From Paragordius varius (lineage: Eukaryota > Nematomorpha), in assembly GCA_964247055.1 (NCBI GenBank), contig OZ176053.1, positions 9,300,001 to 9,364,000 on the forward strand: a DNA stretch of 64,000 nucleotides, written 5' to 3'. Positions 51,701 to 63,109 of the stretch are shown piece by piece (the stretch's first letter is position 1; every line of letters begins with the position of its first letter). The notes beneath the pieces are model-generated. The model was not told the origin of the DNA, did not search any database, and saw only the letters and a list, made by a program, of their open reading frames with translations. The position numbers and the translations under genes were made by a program.

Positions 51701-54299
51701 TAAAAAGTAATTTAGTTTACTCCCGAAACGTCCTTAAGGCTAAGTTTATAGAGACGAGCTACTTTCATCGCTTCAATCAGCCAATGGTAATAAAGCGACG
51801 TGTATTTGGCAGGAAGTGTTGCAAACAATTGTTTTTCTTCAGTTATTTTTAGTGGTTGACCTTGTAAATAAAATTATTAATAATGTATCCAATAGTAAAT
51901 ATAATATATAAAATATATCTATAAAAATATGTATTACTGGCATATTATAATAAAAAATAAATATAATTTTGTATGAATAAACTATTTTTATGCGTTAAAC
52001 TTTTCTTTATAATTTGTGAAAAATAATTCTTTGTATGAAATTTATGGAAAACTATAAAATAATACTTAAGTTGATTACTAAATAAAAATGCATCAATATT
52101 TAAATATTTTAATCGTTAATTTTTAATAGTTAAAAAATAAAAAACAATGGCTCCAGTTTTAGCAAGTTTTGCATGTTATAATAATACATTGGAAAATTTT
52201 GATTTTTTAACCGACGAAATTCAAAAAATGATATTTTATGCAATTCATTTGACAAAAAGAGACGGAATGTATTATATATATTTAAAACCTTTAATATCAA
52301 GTGGACTATTTACATTGGCCTTAAAAAAATTATTTTTGGATGAATTCCTAAGTCGTTCCATCATAAATCTGAGATTGGAGTGGTGATAAGCAATTCTGAA
52401 ATAAAATAAAAAAAATCTTGATTTATTCAACAATGTATTTATAAGAAATTATTAGAAATTCGAGAAAATTTTAGAGTTCAAATTTTGAATAAAAATAATC
52501 TTAATCAGTTACATTATCAGCCATCCTATCATATAAAATTAAAACAACTAGTTTAAAATAATCAATAATGTGACAAATGCGATGAAAGAAAAATTCTAAT
52601 AATTAGCTCATAACTTAAATTGTCTAAAAGAACAGAGAAGGACCGCTATATTTAAAAAAAACAAAAAATTGGAATTTTTGGTTTAAAATTATATCTAAAA
52701 AATTGAAAGGCTCTAATTATTAAATTCAAGCATTAAGAGTTTATGCGATTTGAGCACCCAATTCATAAATCCGCCCAATAATAAAAATGGGTTCCTTAAC
52801 ATTTGATAAAAATTAAAAAGTTTGGAAGCTGAACTGTATAATACTTAAATTTCCTATTGATGATAAATATATATTTCACTTTTCATTTTCCGGCGATTGG
52901 CGAAAGGGGATAATTAAGTTATTGATTCCTAATTCTAGCAGGATTTGCGTTTCGAGCGCAAGTACGGGTCCACTGCTAGGCAAAGGGAAAGTTAAAATTT
53001 CATATTCTGCAAAATTTTCTCGAACATTCGATGATGATGATGGCGTATTCAATAATAATCGTTTAGATGGCATGGAAAAGTGATAAGGTGTTAAATTATC
53101 TTCAACAGTGTAATGTCTTAAATCATCCATAGTCATGAATCCATTGTTCCGTTTAACCTGTATGCAAAGTGAAAATATTATTAGGCTAAAAATAAATAAG
53201 AAATTGAAAAATATACTAATGATTATGAACAGAATCTAAGCAAAACTTTAAATATTTTCAAAGTATATAGATAGAAATTTGGTAATTTTAAAATCAAAGA
53301 AGTCCAATATTCCTGAGACTTATATGTAAACGAATATTCTTTTCATGTTAACCTATTAAGAGTGTGATCGAAATGACATAATTCTTATGGTAAAATTTTT
53401 AAAAAAATATTTAGTTTAAATGAAAAAATGCATTACATAGTTATTACCTCATCAACAATGTTCTTTCCAATTTCCCCGTTATAAAAAACGTGAGGCCCTT
53501 TCTCTGCAATCAATTTCAAAGTTTTTGCCAAGCGAGGATTCCGTGTAACATCCCCGGCTGTGACAAAACGCGCTACCCTTTTCTGTGTAGCCAGCGAGGA
53601 GCTCGTGACATTTATTAAAGAGACGTATTTAACATAAATTTCAGCTAACAGCGGATAACGAGTGATAAGTTCCATGGGATCTTTGAATTTTTTATTTAGT
53701 GCTTTTTCTGTAAGCAGACACATACACATAATTTGTAATTTTTAAATAAATTTATTTTTATTAAAGAGACAGGGAACGATTATTTGCTTTGGATGTTCGG
53801 TATCATACTTTTAAGTGTTATTAACAAATCTTTTGTTAACAACATATTTCAACTGAAAACAATATTATTTGCACACAATCCCTCTAAATTCAATTATACC
53901 GAATCCATAAACCCGTACCATATACTCAATCTCAACCCCATCAACAACGTCATCAGAAATCTCCGGTTACAATGGGCTGGACATGTTAAAAGACGGCAAG
54001 ATACTCACATTCTTAAAACTAAAAATTACTCGGTTGAACTACCAGCGAAATCCGGCCGACCCCATACCACATGGCTCAACACAATAACTACAGACCTCGA
54101 ATCGCTCAATTTAAATCTAGAATTAGCCAAATCAAGAGAAGAGTGGAAAAAACGGGTGTACCGTCATTTAATGGCGAATCCCCATACAAATGAATGAATG
54201 GATGAATGAATCTCAAATATAATTACTCCGAAATAATTTTGGAAAATCTACTATGTACCGGATTCCCTTTATTTTTTACTCAAAAAAAATAATTTTTAA

Positions 54300-54365
<66 letters not shown>

Positions 54366-56203
54366 TATTTATATATCAAAAATATTAAAAGATTGGAAAA
54401 TCAGTCCTTAGTTTAATTTGATGCAAACATCAAATTAATAAATAAAATAAAAATTATTTGAATCCTTTTTGCCACAAATATTAAGAATAAAAATGTAAAG
54501 AAATCTGGCAACTACACATATTCTCAAATGTTAATAATAGGATGGCTGCAAATGCGCTTACATATAACACCCCTGATTTTGCCATCGTGTAATATAAGGC
54601 GCGTTCGATTTAACGGAAAAAATACACTTTTTCTTGAAAAAAGGGTTTACGAATGATAATATCTGCAAATGCCTTTTTTACGCGAGAATATAAATTAAGC
54701 TATCATCCGGAATATAGAAAGGTTTCACTCCAAAAACAAGAAGTGCATATCTATTTTTATCACCTACTAGAGTTCCACTAATTTTCCCTCAAATTACGAA
54801 AGCAACCTTTATACCATATAAAATATAAAAAACATTTCGTAACACCTGATCAAAAAAATATTCACCACCAAAGATAATACAAATAGATATGGTAAGAAAA
54901 TTATTCCACAATGGGTATGGATAATACTATTGAGACATTGACATGTTTTTCATTAGTTAAAAAATATCTCTTTGATTTAGGCGACGTAACAACAAGTGCT
55001 GAGTTAGAGAGACAGCGTTAATGTGAACATAATTGATTGCAAGTAACAAAATACCAATGCAAAAAATTAGCTACTAAATATGTGACTTCTTAAAATTTTA
55101 CATGATAAAACGAGGTTAGCCAATATCTGACCTAATACTCAGCAAAAAAAAATAAATTTGGACAATATTAGATTAACAATTTAAATAAGGAAGGACATTG
55201 TATATATAATGAAAACAATAGATTAATAATTTTATCAACCATGGATATATCTCAGAACTTAAAATTTATTTTTAAGAGTAAATCTAAAATTTAATTCTGA
55301 CGACTCTCTTTCAAATATTGAAAAATAATATGAAAATTGTATGTAAGAATTATATATACGTCAAACTATTATTTGTTTAGGTAAAACTTGATCATTATTT
55401 ATAATATAGGTAAATACATTTTTAAAATATTAAACTATTAGAGTATCAATAAAGCTAAATTTTTAAAAGTTTTAAATTACAGTCATGTATATGTAGAATT
55501 GACAGAAATTCGTTTTTAAATGATTATAATTTGTTTTTAATTGTTTTAATGTTTGTTATGTCAACTTTCAACATGCGCATTTTTAAGCATTAAAATAATA
55601 ATAGCTTATTTATTGTAAACAATTAAAAACAAAGTAAAATCAATTAAAAACGTATATCTGACAATTCTAAACATACATGACTGTATATAAAACGTATTAA
55701 AATTTTAACAAAAATATTATATAATTCTTTAGATATTAACTGACCTGTGGCTTGTGTAATAGGAAATCCATTGAGGGCAAGATTTATAGCAGGATTTAAA
55801 AGTTTCGGCCAAGATAAACTACAATTAATAATTTTTATACCTTCCATATTTTTTATGAGCTTTATATAATCCCAAAAGCTCGCCAGGAATACCTATTGAA
55901 GAGGCCTTTTAATATAATGTACTTTTTACTTCATTTAAAAAGGCATCTTTATCCGAATTCGGCATAGTTTCTCGGAAATTAATAGCAATGGTTTTCTTTT
56001 CTTGTGAAACATGTATTAGCATAAAACCACCACTAATATAAAAATGAAACATACCCTCCGATGCCGGAATGAGCATTATTTATTACACCTATACAGAATA
56101 CGGTTGTAATTGCAGCATCCATTGCATTTCCCTCTCGGAGTGCTTCAACACCATATTTAGAACAAATTTGTACATCGGATGCAACTGCACCATGAGGTAC
56201 TAC
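45796..56203 (-). CDS. GGT: Gamma-glutamyltransferase (GGT), first exon(s) not found
   Basis: GGT is a membrane-anchored ectoenzyme that cleaves and transfers the gamma-glutamyl group of glutathione; the proenzyme cuts itself into large and small subunits. Exons in gene order: 56055-56203, 55930-56032, 55841-55905, 55745-55818, 53448-53707, 52880-53157 (end uncertain), 51721-51860, 50815-51005, 50280-50385, 46632-46869, 45796-45962 (stop). Motifs: GAVASD, AMDAAI and SGIGGGGF; INFRETMP with the substrate-binding Arg; SIGIPGELLG; PSSGPVLAL; EGTAHVSV with the cleavage site before catalytic Thr; LNDELKDF; RPISSMIPT with paired Ser; ATSDPRK near the end. Two segments of 24 and 22 bases interrupt the frame near the start and contain stops. 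Treated as tiny introns, all phases agree. The join between 52880 and 51860 may use a further exon 52801-52853. The exon with the membrane anchor must lie upstream of 56203. If the tiny introns are not spliced, this is a pseudogene. Confidence 0.85.
46958..47085 (-). mobile_element. LINE endonuclease fragment, inverted relative to the neighbouring copy
   Basis: On the minus strand this matches 47598-47716 of the next LINE: TTTACCATTCAGGTAACG, CCAAGAAAAA, CGGACTTATATAAAC and CCGACCGTAT. The translation contains YHSGNG and CVGFLIS, endonuclease-domain motifs. It lies in a GGT intron. Confidence 0.7.
47440..50045 (+). mobile_element. RTE-like LINE, nearly full length, heavily decayed
   Basis: From 47465 the endonuclease start is visible (IATLNVRGLNDEKL), then ISILVLSENHW near 47545 and QIDYIIC-type text near 48055. 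The reverse transcriptase appears at 48974-49700: CIWPNNWTKPLL, NYRTIPISH, AGFRKGIGCQVH and YTKAFD, with YTDDTVIL in place of the YADD box. The C-terminus has KCKRGKPRTRW near 49890. Many stops and frame changes leave no long frame, so it is inactive and older than the copy at 3703. It occupies most of the GGT intron 46870-50279 and is interrupted by a SINE at 48215. Confidence 0.75.
48215..48360 (-). mobile_element. tRNA-derived SINE, best copy
   Basis: On the minus strand it reads like the 5' part of a tRNA: GTAGGTAGGGCTTCGGACTC, anticodon-region TTACACTGAGTG, then the B box GGAGTTCGAACCCC (48319-48306). A non-tRNA body follows (GTCAGCCCTGGGCAGGCGAG). Two decayed relatives lie at 23275 and 35385. 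RNA polymerase III type A and B boxes in this order are the SINE signature. It lies inside the decayed LINE, so it is younger than it. Confidence 0.65.
52854..52879 (-). other. Candidate 26-nt intron in GGT, uncertain
   Basis: After the GGT exon ending SPENEK the minus strand reads GTGAAATATA...CATCAATAG, 26 bases. Removing it opens a 53-nt exon (52801-52853) that ends T/GTTAAG and joins in phase to the exon at 51860. Without it there is an immediate TGA and no phase-compatible donor. The resulting stretch is longer than usual for the family, so support is weaker than for the other two. Confidence 0.4.
53784..54215 (+). mobile_element. LINE 3' fragment with GAAT-type tail
   Basis: The translation ends with LRLQWAGHVKRRQDTHIL, then SGRPHTTWLNTI and EEWKKRVYRHL, the C-terminal signature of many non-LTR reverse transcriptase proteins (W-GH-R...GRP..W). 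It is a different family from the copies at 3703 and 47440. It ends in a TGAA/GAAT repeat near 54187-54215. It is on the plus strand in the GGT intron 53708-55744. Confidence 0.65.
54299..54362. repeat. (CA)n(TA)n compound microsatellite
   Basis: About 20 bases of CA followed by about 42 bases of TA, in the GGT intron 53708-55744. Confidence 0.95.
55819..55840 (-). other. Candidate 22-nt intron in GGT
   Basis: The minus strand reads GTATAAAAATTATTAATTGTAG, interpreted here as GT...AG over 22 bases, between ...AHKKYG and LSWPKLLNPAINLALNGF. Its length is not a multiple of three and it contains a stop, yet both sides are strongly GGT-like and rejoin in frame when it is removed. Confidence 0.6.
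55906..55929 (-). other. Candidate 24-nt intron in GGT
   Basis: On the minus strand a 24-base GTAAAAAGT...TTAAAAG segment with GT and AG ends separates DAFLNE from ASSIGIPGELLG. It contains an in-frame TAA. Removal keeps frame and gives the spacing expected for the family. Only 65 coding bases separate it from the 22-nt candidate. Confidence 0.6.
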
Positions 56204-56427
56204 CTAAAAAATCGAAAATAATTTACTTCATAATTTCCGATAATAATATTGGAAAGTAGGGCGATTGTTATTAAAAAGCTAAAAGAAAAAATAAAAACAA
56301 TAATTTTAAGTAAATTTCTTTGCATGCGATTCAAAATCCGCTGACTCTAACATGAATATGTGCTTTTAGTATGATGAATATTCAAAAATCTTAGCTTTAA
56401 AACAACCATATTTAAGACTTCCATTTG

Positions 56428-56905
56428 AATTGGGGTGACTAAATACCCCAGACAATATATAAGTTGATGCTTAAACTATTTGAAGATACGGTTTTAATTT
56501 AAATTTATGCTAAGCCAAAATATCTAAATAGTTTTAAAAAGTTCAGTATCAAACTATTTGGACGCCATTTTTATACAACATTTTCGCAAAATATTGTGCT
56601 TATTGGATTGTAAGCCTAAAATTAAGTTAACATTTTTATTAAAATAACATTTAACATTGGTATAAACTTAAAAGTGTATATTTTGCATTATTTTTACATT
56701 TGGCTTGCGCAAACATGTCATAATGGCTAAATTTTTACCTTTGAGCTTTACCTGTGAATAAAAATATCCAAATATTGAATAAATTTTATATTACTTTCGG
56801 TTGATTAATGTTCTATGTGAAAACTTTCACAGTGGTTTTAATTTATTCAGTTTTGTTTATATTAATTATAAACAAGCCTGGGGTATCTAACAAACCCAAT
56901 TCGAA
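56428..56905. mobile_element. MITE with AATTGGGG...ACCCCAGAC ends, copy 1
   Basis: The left end AATTGGGGTGACTAAATACC and the right end, complement AATTGGGTTTGTTAGATACC, form an inverted repeat about 30 bases long continuing into CCAG. The interior is shared with 58388-58925 (AATTTAAATTTATGC, GACGCCATTTT, CAAAATAT). Non-coding. Confidence 0.65.
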
Positions 56906-57344
56906 TCGAAGGACCCAAATGAATGTCTTGTCTTAAGTATTAACAGAAATAGCATTTAATGACTATAATTGTGAAAATTATATTTTAGTGCGAAATTTTA
57001 AAGTAAATTAATTATTGAATTATTGTAATTATTTTTAAACAGTCGGAATTCAGTTCTCAATTCTCGTTCAAGTCATTTTTATTGTTTCCGACCCTATTAA
57101 TATTTTTTAAAGCACCTCTGGACGAGACAGTTCTAGTTTCAATATTCCGATTTTTATTATTTGATTAAATGATTGAAATTTTCCCATTAGCATAAATTAC
57201 ACAAATAATAATTAGCTGGAATAAAATTACCACATATTAGCTTTAAAACCATAAAAATTTATTCTTTAATACTTTTTTCTCTAAATTACATATTTATTCA
57301 AGAAAAATGGAAATATTTGATAAATATTAAATTAATTATAACGT

Positions 57345-57440
57345 AGAACCCGCGGTTCTTGGTTCCGGTGTTAAAAACGGTTTGGAATCGCTTTTAGATT
57401 TTCGGTTCCAAAACGGCACTGACAAAAAAAATTATAGCTC
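57345..57440. mobile_element. Fragment of the GGTTCC MITE family
   Basis: GGTTCTTGGTTCCGGTGTT and TTTTCGGTTCCAAAACGG blocks match the outer part of the element at 16842-17770. No ends are preserved. Confidence 0.4.
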
Positions 57441-58387
57441 CTGATGCCACAAAAACAGTTCCATTTCTAATCACTGATTCATAAATTTTATTTTTTTTCA
57501 AATAATTTATTTTTAATGACTTTTCCTACTACTAAAACGCTTGACAATTGATAAACTAAAAATATGATTGAAAATTAATAATATGATTTTAGTGGTTGCT
57601 TTTTTCACACTATAGTAGGGCAATTTGCAAAACATGGAAAAAACAACAAAATAAATAAACAATATTCCTTTCTTTTATCCATACACTTGTGTGCTGCAAA
57701 AATTGCCCTACTATAGTTTGAAATAAGCAACAATTAAAATGCATACTGTAAATAAATAAATAATTTTACCATAAATATTTTTATTCTAGATATCCAAATT
57801 CATATCAAATAAAACACATTTCCAATTTTGATTGATTATGAAAAATAAACTATTTTAAATATGTATTAATCCATACTTCTAAATAAGTAACTAGCTTTTT
57901 ATTGTTTTAAACAAAATGTCATACAAATATATATAATAAGGTTATATCTTTTTTATAAATTTCGTCAAAAAAAAATGTAGGTTAATTTTTTATAACATAA
58001 TATTTGTTTTATTTGTATGTAATTATGATAAAGTTGAAATATAGTTGGGTATAATAATATTTGAATGTAAAATGCATCAGTTTTTACCTATTTATACATA
58101 TTTTTGTCAGGTGTAGAATAATTTAAGATTCATGTACAAATTAGCTTTTTTGGAATTCATAAAAAATTTGAAAAATATATACTTAGTTATGTAATTTGGA
58201 ATATTTATATGAATTATATAATACATATTATGCATAATAAAAATTATACCATCCATTACAGTAAACTATGTAGCCTTTTTGTTCAGGCCCCCTTATCACA
58301 TTTTTTGTACTCCTGTACCTATAAGGATACAACTAGTGTGCATGCATTAATTATTTAGAGTTTAAAACAAAAACGGTATTAACACTT

Positions 58388-58925
58388 CGATTCAAATTTG
58401 GGTATCTATATACCCCAGACTATATTTAGGTTGAATTTTTTAAAAAACTAATGAAAGAAAAGGTCCCAATTTAAATTTATGCTTCTATCCTAATCAAAAT
58501 TATATAAATAAGCCGAAATATTTAAATATTTGGTTTTGAGAAAAAAGTTTCATATCGGACGCCATTTTGATTTTACAACATTTTTGCAAAATATCGTGTC
58601 TATTTGATTTTAAAGCTAAAATGAAAGCCAATTTTTCATTTAATTACATCTAACATAGAAAAAAATAGAAGTGGTTTATTTTGTATTATTTTTAAATTTA
58701 ACTAATGAACAGATGTCATGTTGACCAAATTTTTACCTTGAGGTTTTACGTAAAAATAAGTAATATCAAATATTTTTGAATGAATTTTTTTATATATTTC
58801 GGTTTATTAATGTTATGTAAGTGCAAATTTTTGCCATGGTTTCAATTCATTCCATATTTTTTGAATTATTCTATTATAAACACGCCTGGGGTATCTAACT
58901 ACCCCAATTTGAATCAAGGACTGAA
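58388..58925. mobile_element. MITE with AATTGGGG...ACCCCAGAC ends, copy 2
   Basis: Starts CGATTCAAATTTGGGTATC and closes with TACCCCAATTTGAATC in inverted order. The interior is colinear with the copy at 56428-56905. Non-coding. Confidence 0.65.
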
Positions 58926-59203
58926 ATGAATGTGTTGTATCCAAGTGTTAATGTAACATATTATGTTAAAAATTTTTAAATTTTGTATGACATTTAAATA
59001 ATAAAACTTAATGGATATAACAAAACTTGAATGATAATTATTGTTTGCTTATCGTAAAATCAACATTTTAAAAATTTGATTTTAGCGGAAACACAGCCGT
59101 ATATTATATTTCACCTTAATTAATTATTTTGTTTTTAATATTGAATAGTTAATCCCTTTTAGGATTCGATTGGCTAATAAACAATCATTGTTCTTAATTA
59201 GAT

Positions 59204-59258
<55 letters not shown>

Positions 59259-60723
59259 ATATTATAATATTATGAGCTATGATTATGTCCAACTCTAATA
59301 AATATATTTCTAACTATAATATAATCAAGTTATTTGGTATATTTGATATGAATTTTTCTTTTCAGAAATCATTAATAAAGTGTAAGCTATTTAAAAAAAA
59401 TGTAAATCAAAACATGCTTATGTCTTCTTTGTCAAATACTTAAATTTAAACCACTCATTGCATAATAATAGTATCATAAAAAACCTTAGTTATAATTAAT
59501 TAATATATACTCTACCTGTACGAAATTGAATGATAAAATATATAATGTGATAATAATATAAAACATTGAAAATAATAATAGTGAAATAAAAGGTGTACTA
59601 TTTTTAAATGACGCTTTAACCTATAAATTAAATAAAGGGATATCTTTTATTAATGTATTCATAGTTGTAAACAAGTCCCTGTTTTTATTCCAAAAAAGGA
59701 GAGTTTTGAGGACAAACTGTTTAATACATACCCTATGCTAAAATTCACAAAAATATTAAATTTGCATCAAAGCGGAACCATATAACTTTTGCGAAACATC
59801 CATATTTAAAATAATTATTTATCTAGCGATTCGATGTTTCACATTTTTTAGGGATATTTTATACCTAATTTAAAGATTGTGGCGCCATTAATTTGATCCC
59901 GAATTTTGAGTATACAGTTTCCCCTAATCAATAAGTGAGTCGATAAAAGTTGTTGTATTGCAGAGAAAAAATATTTATTTATCCACATGCATATTTATGC
60001 TGTACAATCGGTCATACAGTAGGGTATGAATTAAAACAAATTTGTCAATAATTAAATAAAAAATTTAATTTTATGAAAGAGGAAATAATCTATACGCTAC
60101 TATATTTCCAATCGACCAAATATAATGTGAATTAGTCAATATATATGTGCATATTGCACATTAAAGATGCAATAAATGCGCTAAGTCTCTCGTGCAAATT
60201 ACCGTAAATTTTTTTATTTATGGCTTAATATTTTACGCGAGATAGGAAAATAAATTTTTTAGCGTTAATTCTTGTCTTTCAGGGATCTTCTAAAATAATA
60301 AAAAAATTATATCGATACTATGAGTTTAGGATTGTTTAGTGATTCATTTAACCAATAAAATTTAGTTGAAGCTATGTCCACTCTTGCATATAATTTTATT
60401 CGGCCTAATGTAAGATAAAAATACATTTTTTTGATATTAGCTAATAACAGGATTAAAATTCTTTTCAGGATAATAACCGCCCTTTTTGGTATTTATTTTA
60501 GTGAAGCTATCAAATAAATAATTTATAAACACTTATTTTTTTAGTTAGAATAATAATAAATTCGCGTAAAATTTATTAAATTAAGGTGTATCCATACTGC
60601 CATTTTCGATAATTTCTAAACATCTAAGTAATTATAAACTATTCGATTTTTAAAAATTTATTTTATGGACATATTAGGTCCAAGATCAACATTATGAAAT
60701 TTGAGTTATAATTATTATATATT
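58926..60723. other. AT-rich spacer with a TA microsatellite
   Basis: No gene seen. A TA run of about 50 bases lies at about 59207-59262. The missing first GGT exon(s) could lie here or in other sequence upstream of 56203, but none could be recognised. Confidence 0.4.
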
Positions 60724-60989
60724 TACCAGTCATTCGAAATATTTTCCCAATCAATCGAAACGTTTTCCCAGTCTTTCCCAGTCAGTAACAACATTTTCCC
60801 AAATAATTTTCCCAGTCAATAAAACCGGTTATATTTTTATGATAATCAAAACAAGATATGAAAATAACTTTTAACCATTAGCAGCATAATATTTTAGGAT
60901 ATTATTTTTTTATAAAAACAATTATTGAATGACAATTTTTCCTATTATTTCCGGGACAAAATCATTAATATCTTATTTTTTAAAAGTTA

Positions 60990-61568
60990 TCTATATATTT
61001 ATAAAAATGGAACTGGCTTTGTGATCTGTTTCCGGAAAACCGGTAAACCCATTCAAATCCAAATATCAAAAAAATATAATAATTAATAAATGCCCCGACA
61101 ATAGCTTCGCCCTTTTTTTTGAGTTAGGCGTCCAGTTAGGGCTCACCCCGTGTGAAAAACGGGTTTTTTTTGAAAACAGAAGTCCACAAAAATCGTGTCT
61201 TTGAGACAATTTTCCGGAGAACGTGTTGGACCATTCAATTTTAAATATAATTTTTGTTTACTTATTTTCGATTGAGCCGAACATAGTCGTCTCACCTTTT
61301 TAATTTAGGCCCTCTTTTACCCACTCCCCCCGTAAAATGCCATTTTTTTCAAAAAACAAAGTCCACAAAAATAATTTTTTAAATCTATTTTTCACCCAAG
61401 TAAACAATATATTAGCATGAATGCACCATTTTGAAATTCCTATGAGTCTAAATAATGTTTCGAAATAATTCACATATGTGGATCATTTTATTGTCCCTTT
61501 TTCCTAATATCCCCCCAGAAGTCCGAAGGACTTCCTCGGGCTGCGTAGCAGCACGAGATTTACGCTAG
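60990..61568 (+). mobile_element. Helitron, compact copy with documented empty site
   Basis: Starts TCTATATATTTATAAAAATG after a host A and ends GATTTACGCTAG before a host T. Hairpins AGTCCGAAGGACT (61520-61532) and GCTGCGTAGCAGC (61540-61552) precede the end. The opposite arm of the surrounding palindrome reads across the same point without the insert (AAAGTTA/TATTTATAGAATT), so both boundaries and the lack of target duplication are directly visible. Non-autonomous, with no Rep/helicase. Confidence 0.88.
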
Positions 61569-61775
61569 TATTTTATAGAATTTGAGTGTTTTTAAGAAAA
61601 TAATTAATAATTTTATATTTTATTGATGGTTCGCATTAATATTCGGGGCTAACTTATAAATCTATAGTGGAAATAATAAAATTTAAAAATTCACCATTTT
61701 TATCACAAATTATTCATTTAATGCTTCAAATTGGATCTGCAACTTTCCCTAATTAATATATTATATTTATCTTTC

Positions 61776-62055
61776 CAGGGGTGGCCAACACAGGGTTCTG
61801 AAATCCCGTCCGCGCAAAATTTGGATACCCACATGCAAAAAAATGCCCATAAAATCTTAGTAAAATTAATATTTCATACGCAATTATTCCGAATAATTCT
61901 ATTTGGCAACGAACTTGAAAAAATTATAATATTGTGCTTGCATTTTACAGTCTTATGTCTAGAAAAAACTATTTATAAATATATGTATATTCGAATGCGG
62001 AACGCCGTACTTTTTGACTTAAAAATGCGGCCCGAGAAGCCATTGTGTTGGAATA
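61776..62055. mobile_element. hAT MITE, GCGGCC family, in the FB1 loop
   Basis: Starts CAGGGGTGGCCAACAC. Its right part reads AAAATGCGGCCCGAGAAGCC and TTGTGTTGGAA, the family's right end, with the last few bases worn. The open frame 61731-62147 that overlaps it is chance. Confidence 0.65.
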
Positions 62056-62615
62056 TCATTTTTTATAAAATATTTTTAAATCAAAAACATTTTTATCAAA
62101 AAAATATTTTCTGTTTAGATATTTTTTCCTATATTTTTAATCGATAAACTTGACATGTTTAAAAACCAATTTGAAGCGTTTGTACCAATAGATAAAAATG
62201 GTCAATTTTATATTTTTTCATCCACTATAGATTTTATAAGTTAGCCCTGAATATTAATGCGAACCACATCGATAAAATAAAAAATATTAATTATTTTTTT
62301 AAAAATACTTAAATTCTATAAATATAACTTTTAAAGAATAAGTAATGATTTTGCATTGGAAATAATAGGAAAAATTGTCATTCAATAATTGTGTTTTTAT
62401 AAAAAATAATACCCTAAAGTATTACGCTGATAATGGTTAAAAGTTATTTTTATATCCTGTTTTGATATTTATCATCAAAAATAAAACCGTTTTTATTGAC
62501 TGGGAAAAGGTTTTATTGATTGGGAAAATGTTACTGACTGGGAAAACGTTTCGATTGACTGGGAAAATCTTTCGATTGATTGGGAAACCGTTTTTATGAC
62601 CGGGAAATGGTATAG

Positions 62616-63109
62616 ATTATTATTCTTTGCTAATTGGATTATAACGAAAGATTGAAAATTAGTGAATGGAATGCTAAATAAGTTTTTTTGGTATAAAGAT
62701 GCTTCATTCTACAAAATATTAAAATCTTTCATACACTACACTTAACCAATCTTATATATTACTTTTAAAAAATGGACTCGGAAAGTATTAACTTTTTAGT
62801 CCCTTTAAAATGAGTTGCTTTCTAATATAAAGGCATAAATGCCGATTTTACCATTGACAATATTTAATATTGAAATATATTGTAAAATTACAAATAATAA
62901 TTTTCATTTATTAAAATTTCTTTATACTTTTTATTAATTATAATTTTAACATGCATGTGCGTCACAATTGTAAGAATATGTCTTTTATTCTACGAATATT
63001 TATATTAGAATTCCACGAATAATGACGCACGAATATAAACGCCAAACGCGATTAATATAATAATAATATGATGTAAGTAAAATATAATAATGCAATGTTG
63101 TAATATCAA
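62616..63109. other. AT-rich spacer, nothing recognised
   Basis: No gene, repeat ends or structured motif recognised between the foldback element and the LTR-element fragment. Confidence 0.4.

Larger units (their letters stand above)
60724..62615. mobile_element. Large foldback element FB1 (palindrome), interrupted by Helitron and MITE
   Basis: Left arm 60724-60989 plus 61569-61737; right arm 62158-62615 in inverted order. Shared text includes CATTATTGAATGACAATTTT / AAAATTGTCATTCAATAAT-type blocks, TTAATATTCGGGGCTAACTT and its counterpart, and GCTTCAAATTGG near the loop. Both outer ends are made of tandem variants of GACTGGGAAAACGTTTCGAT. The loop (61738-62157) holds a hAT MITE. No coding capacity. 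A solo arm of the same family is at 37640-37835. Confidence 0.8.

Noticed and set aside
55819-55929. TAA reassigned to an amino acid to explain the in-frame stop in GGT
   Set aside because: The 22-nt segment is not a multiple of three, so reading through would lose frame anyway, and other genes in the window end normally at TAA.
61731-62147. 138-codon open frame as a novel gene
   Set aside because: It spans the MITE and the loop of the foldback element and has no recognisable protein features.
62490-62615. Regularly spaced GACTGGGAAAA units that look CRISPR-like
   Set aside because: The units vary, the gaps are short and related to each other, and the block is mirrored at 60724-60836. It is a foldback arm in animal DNA.
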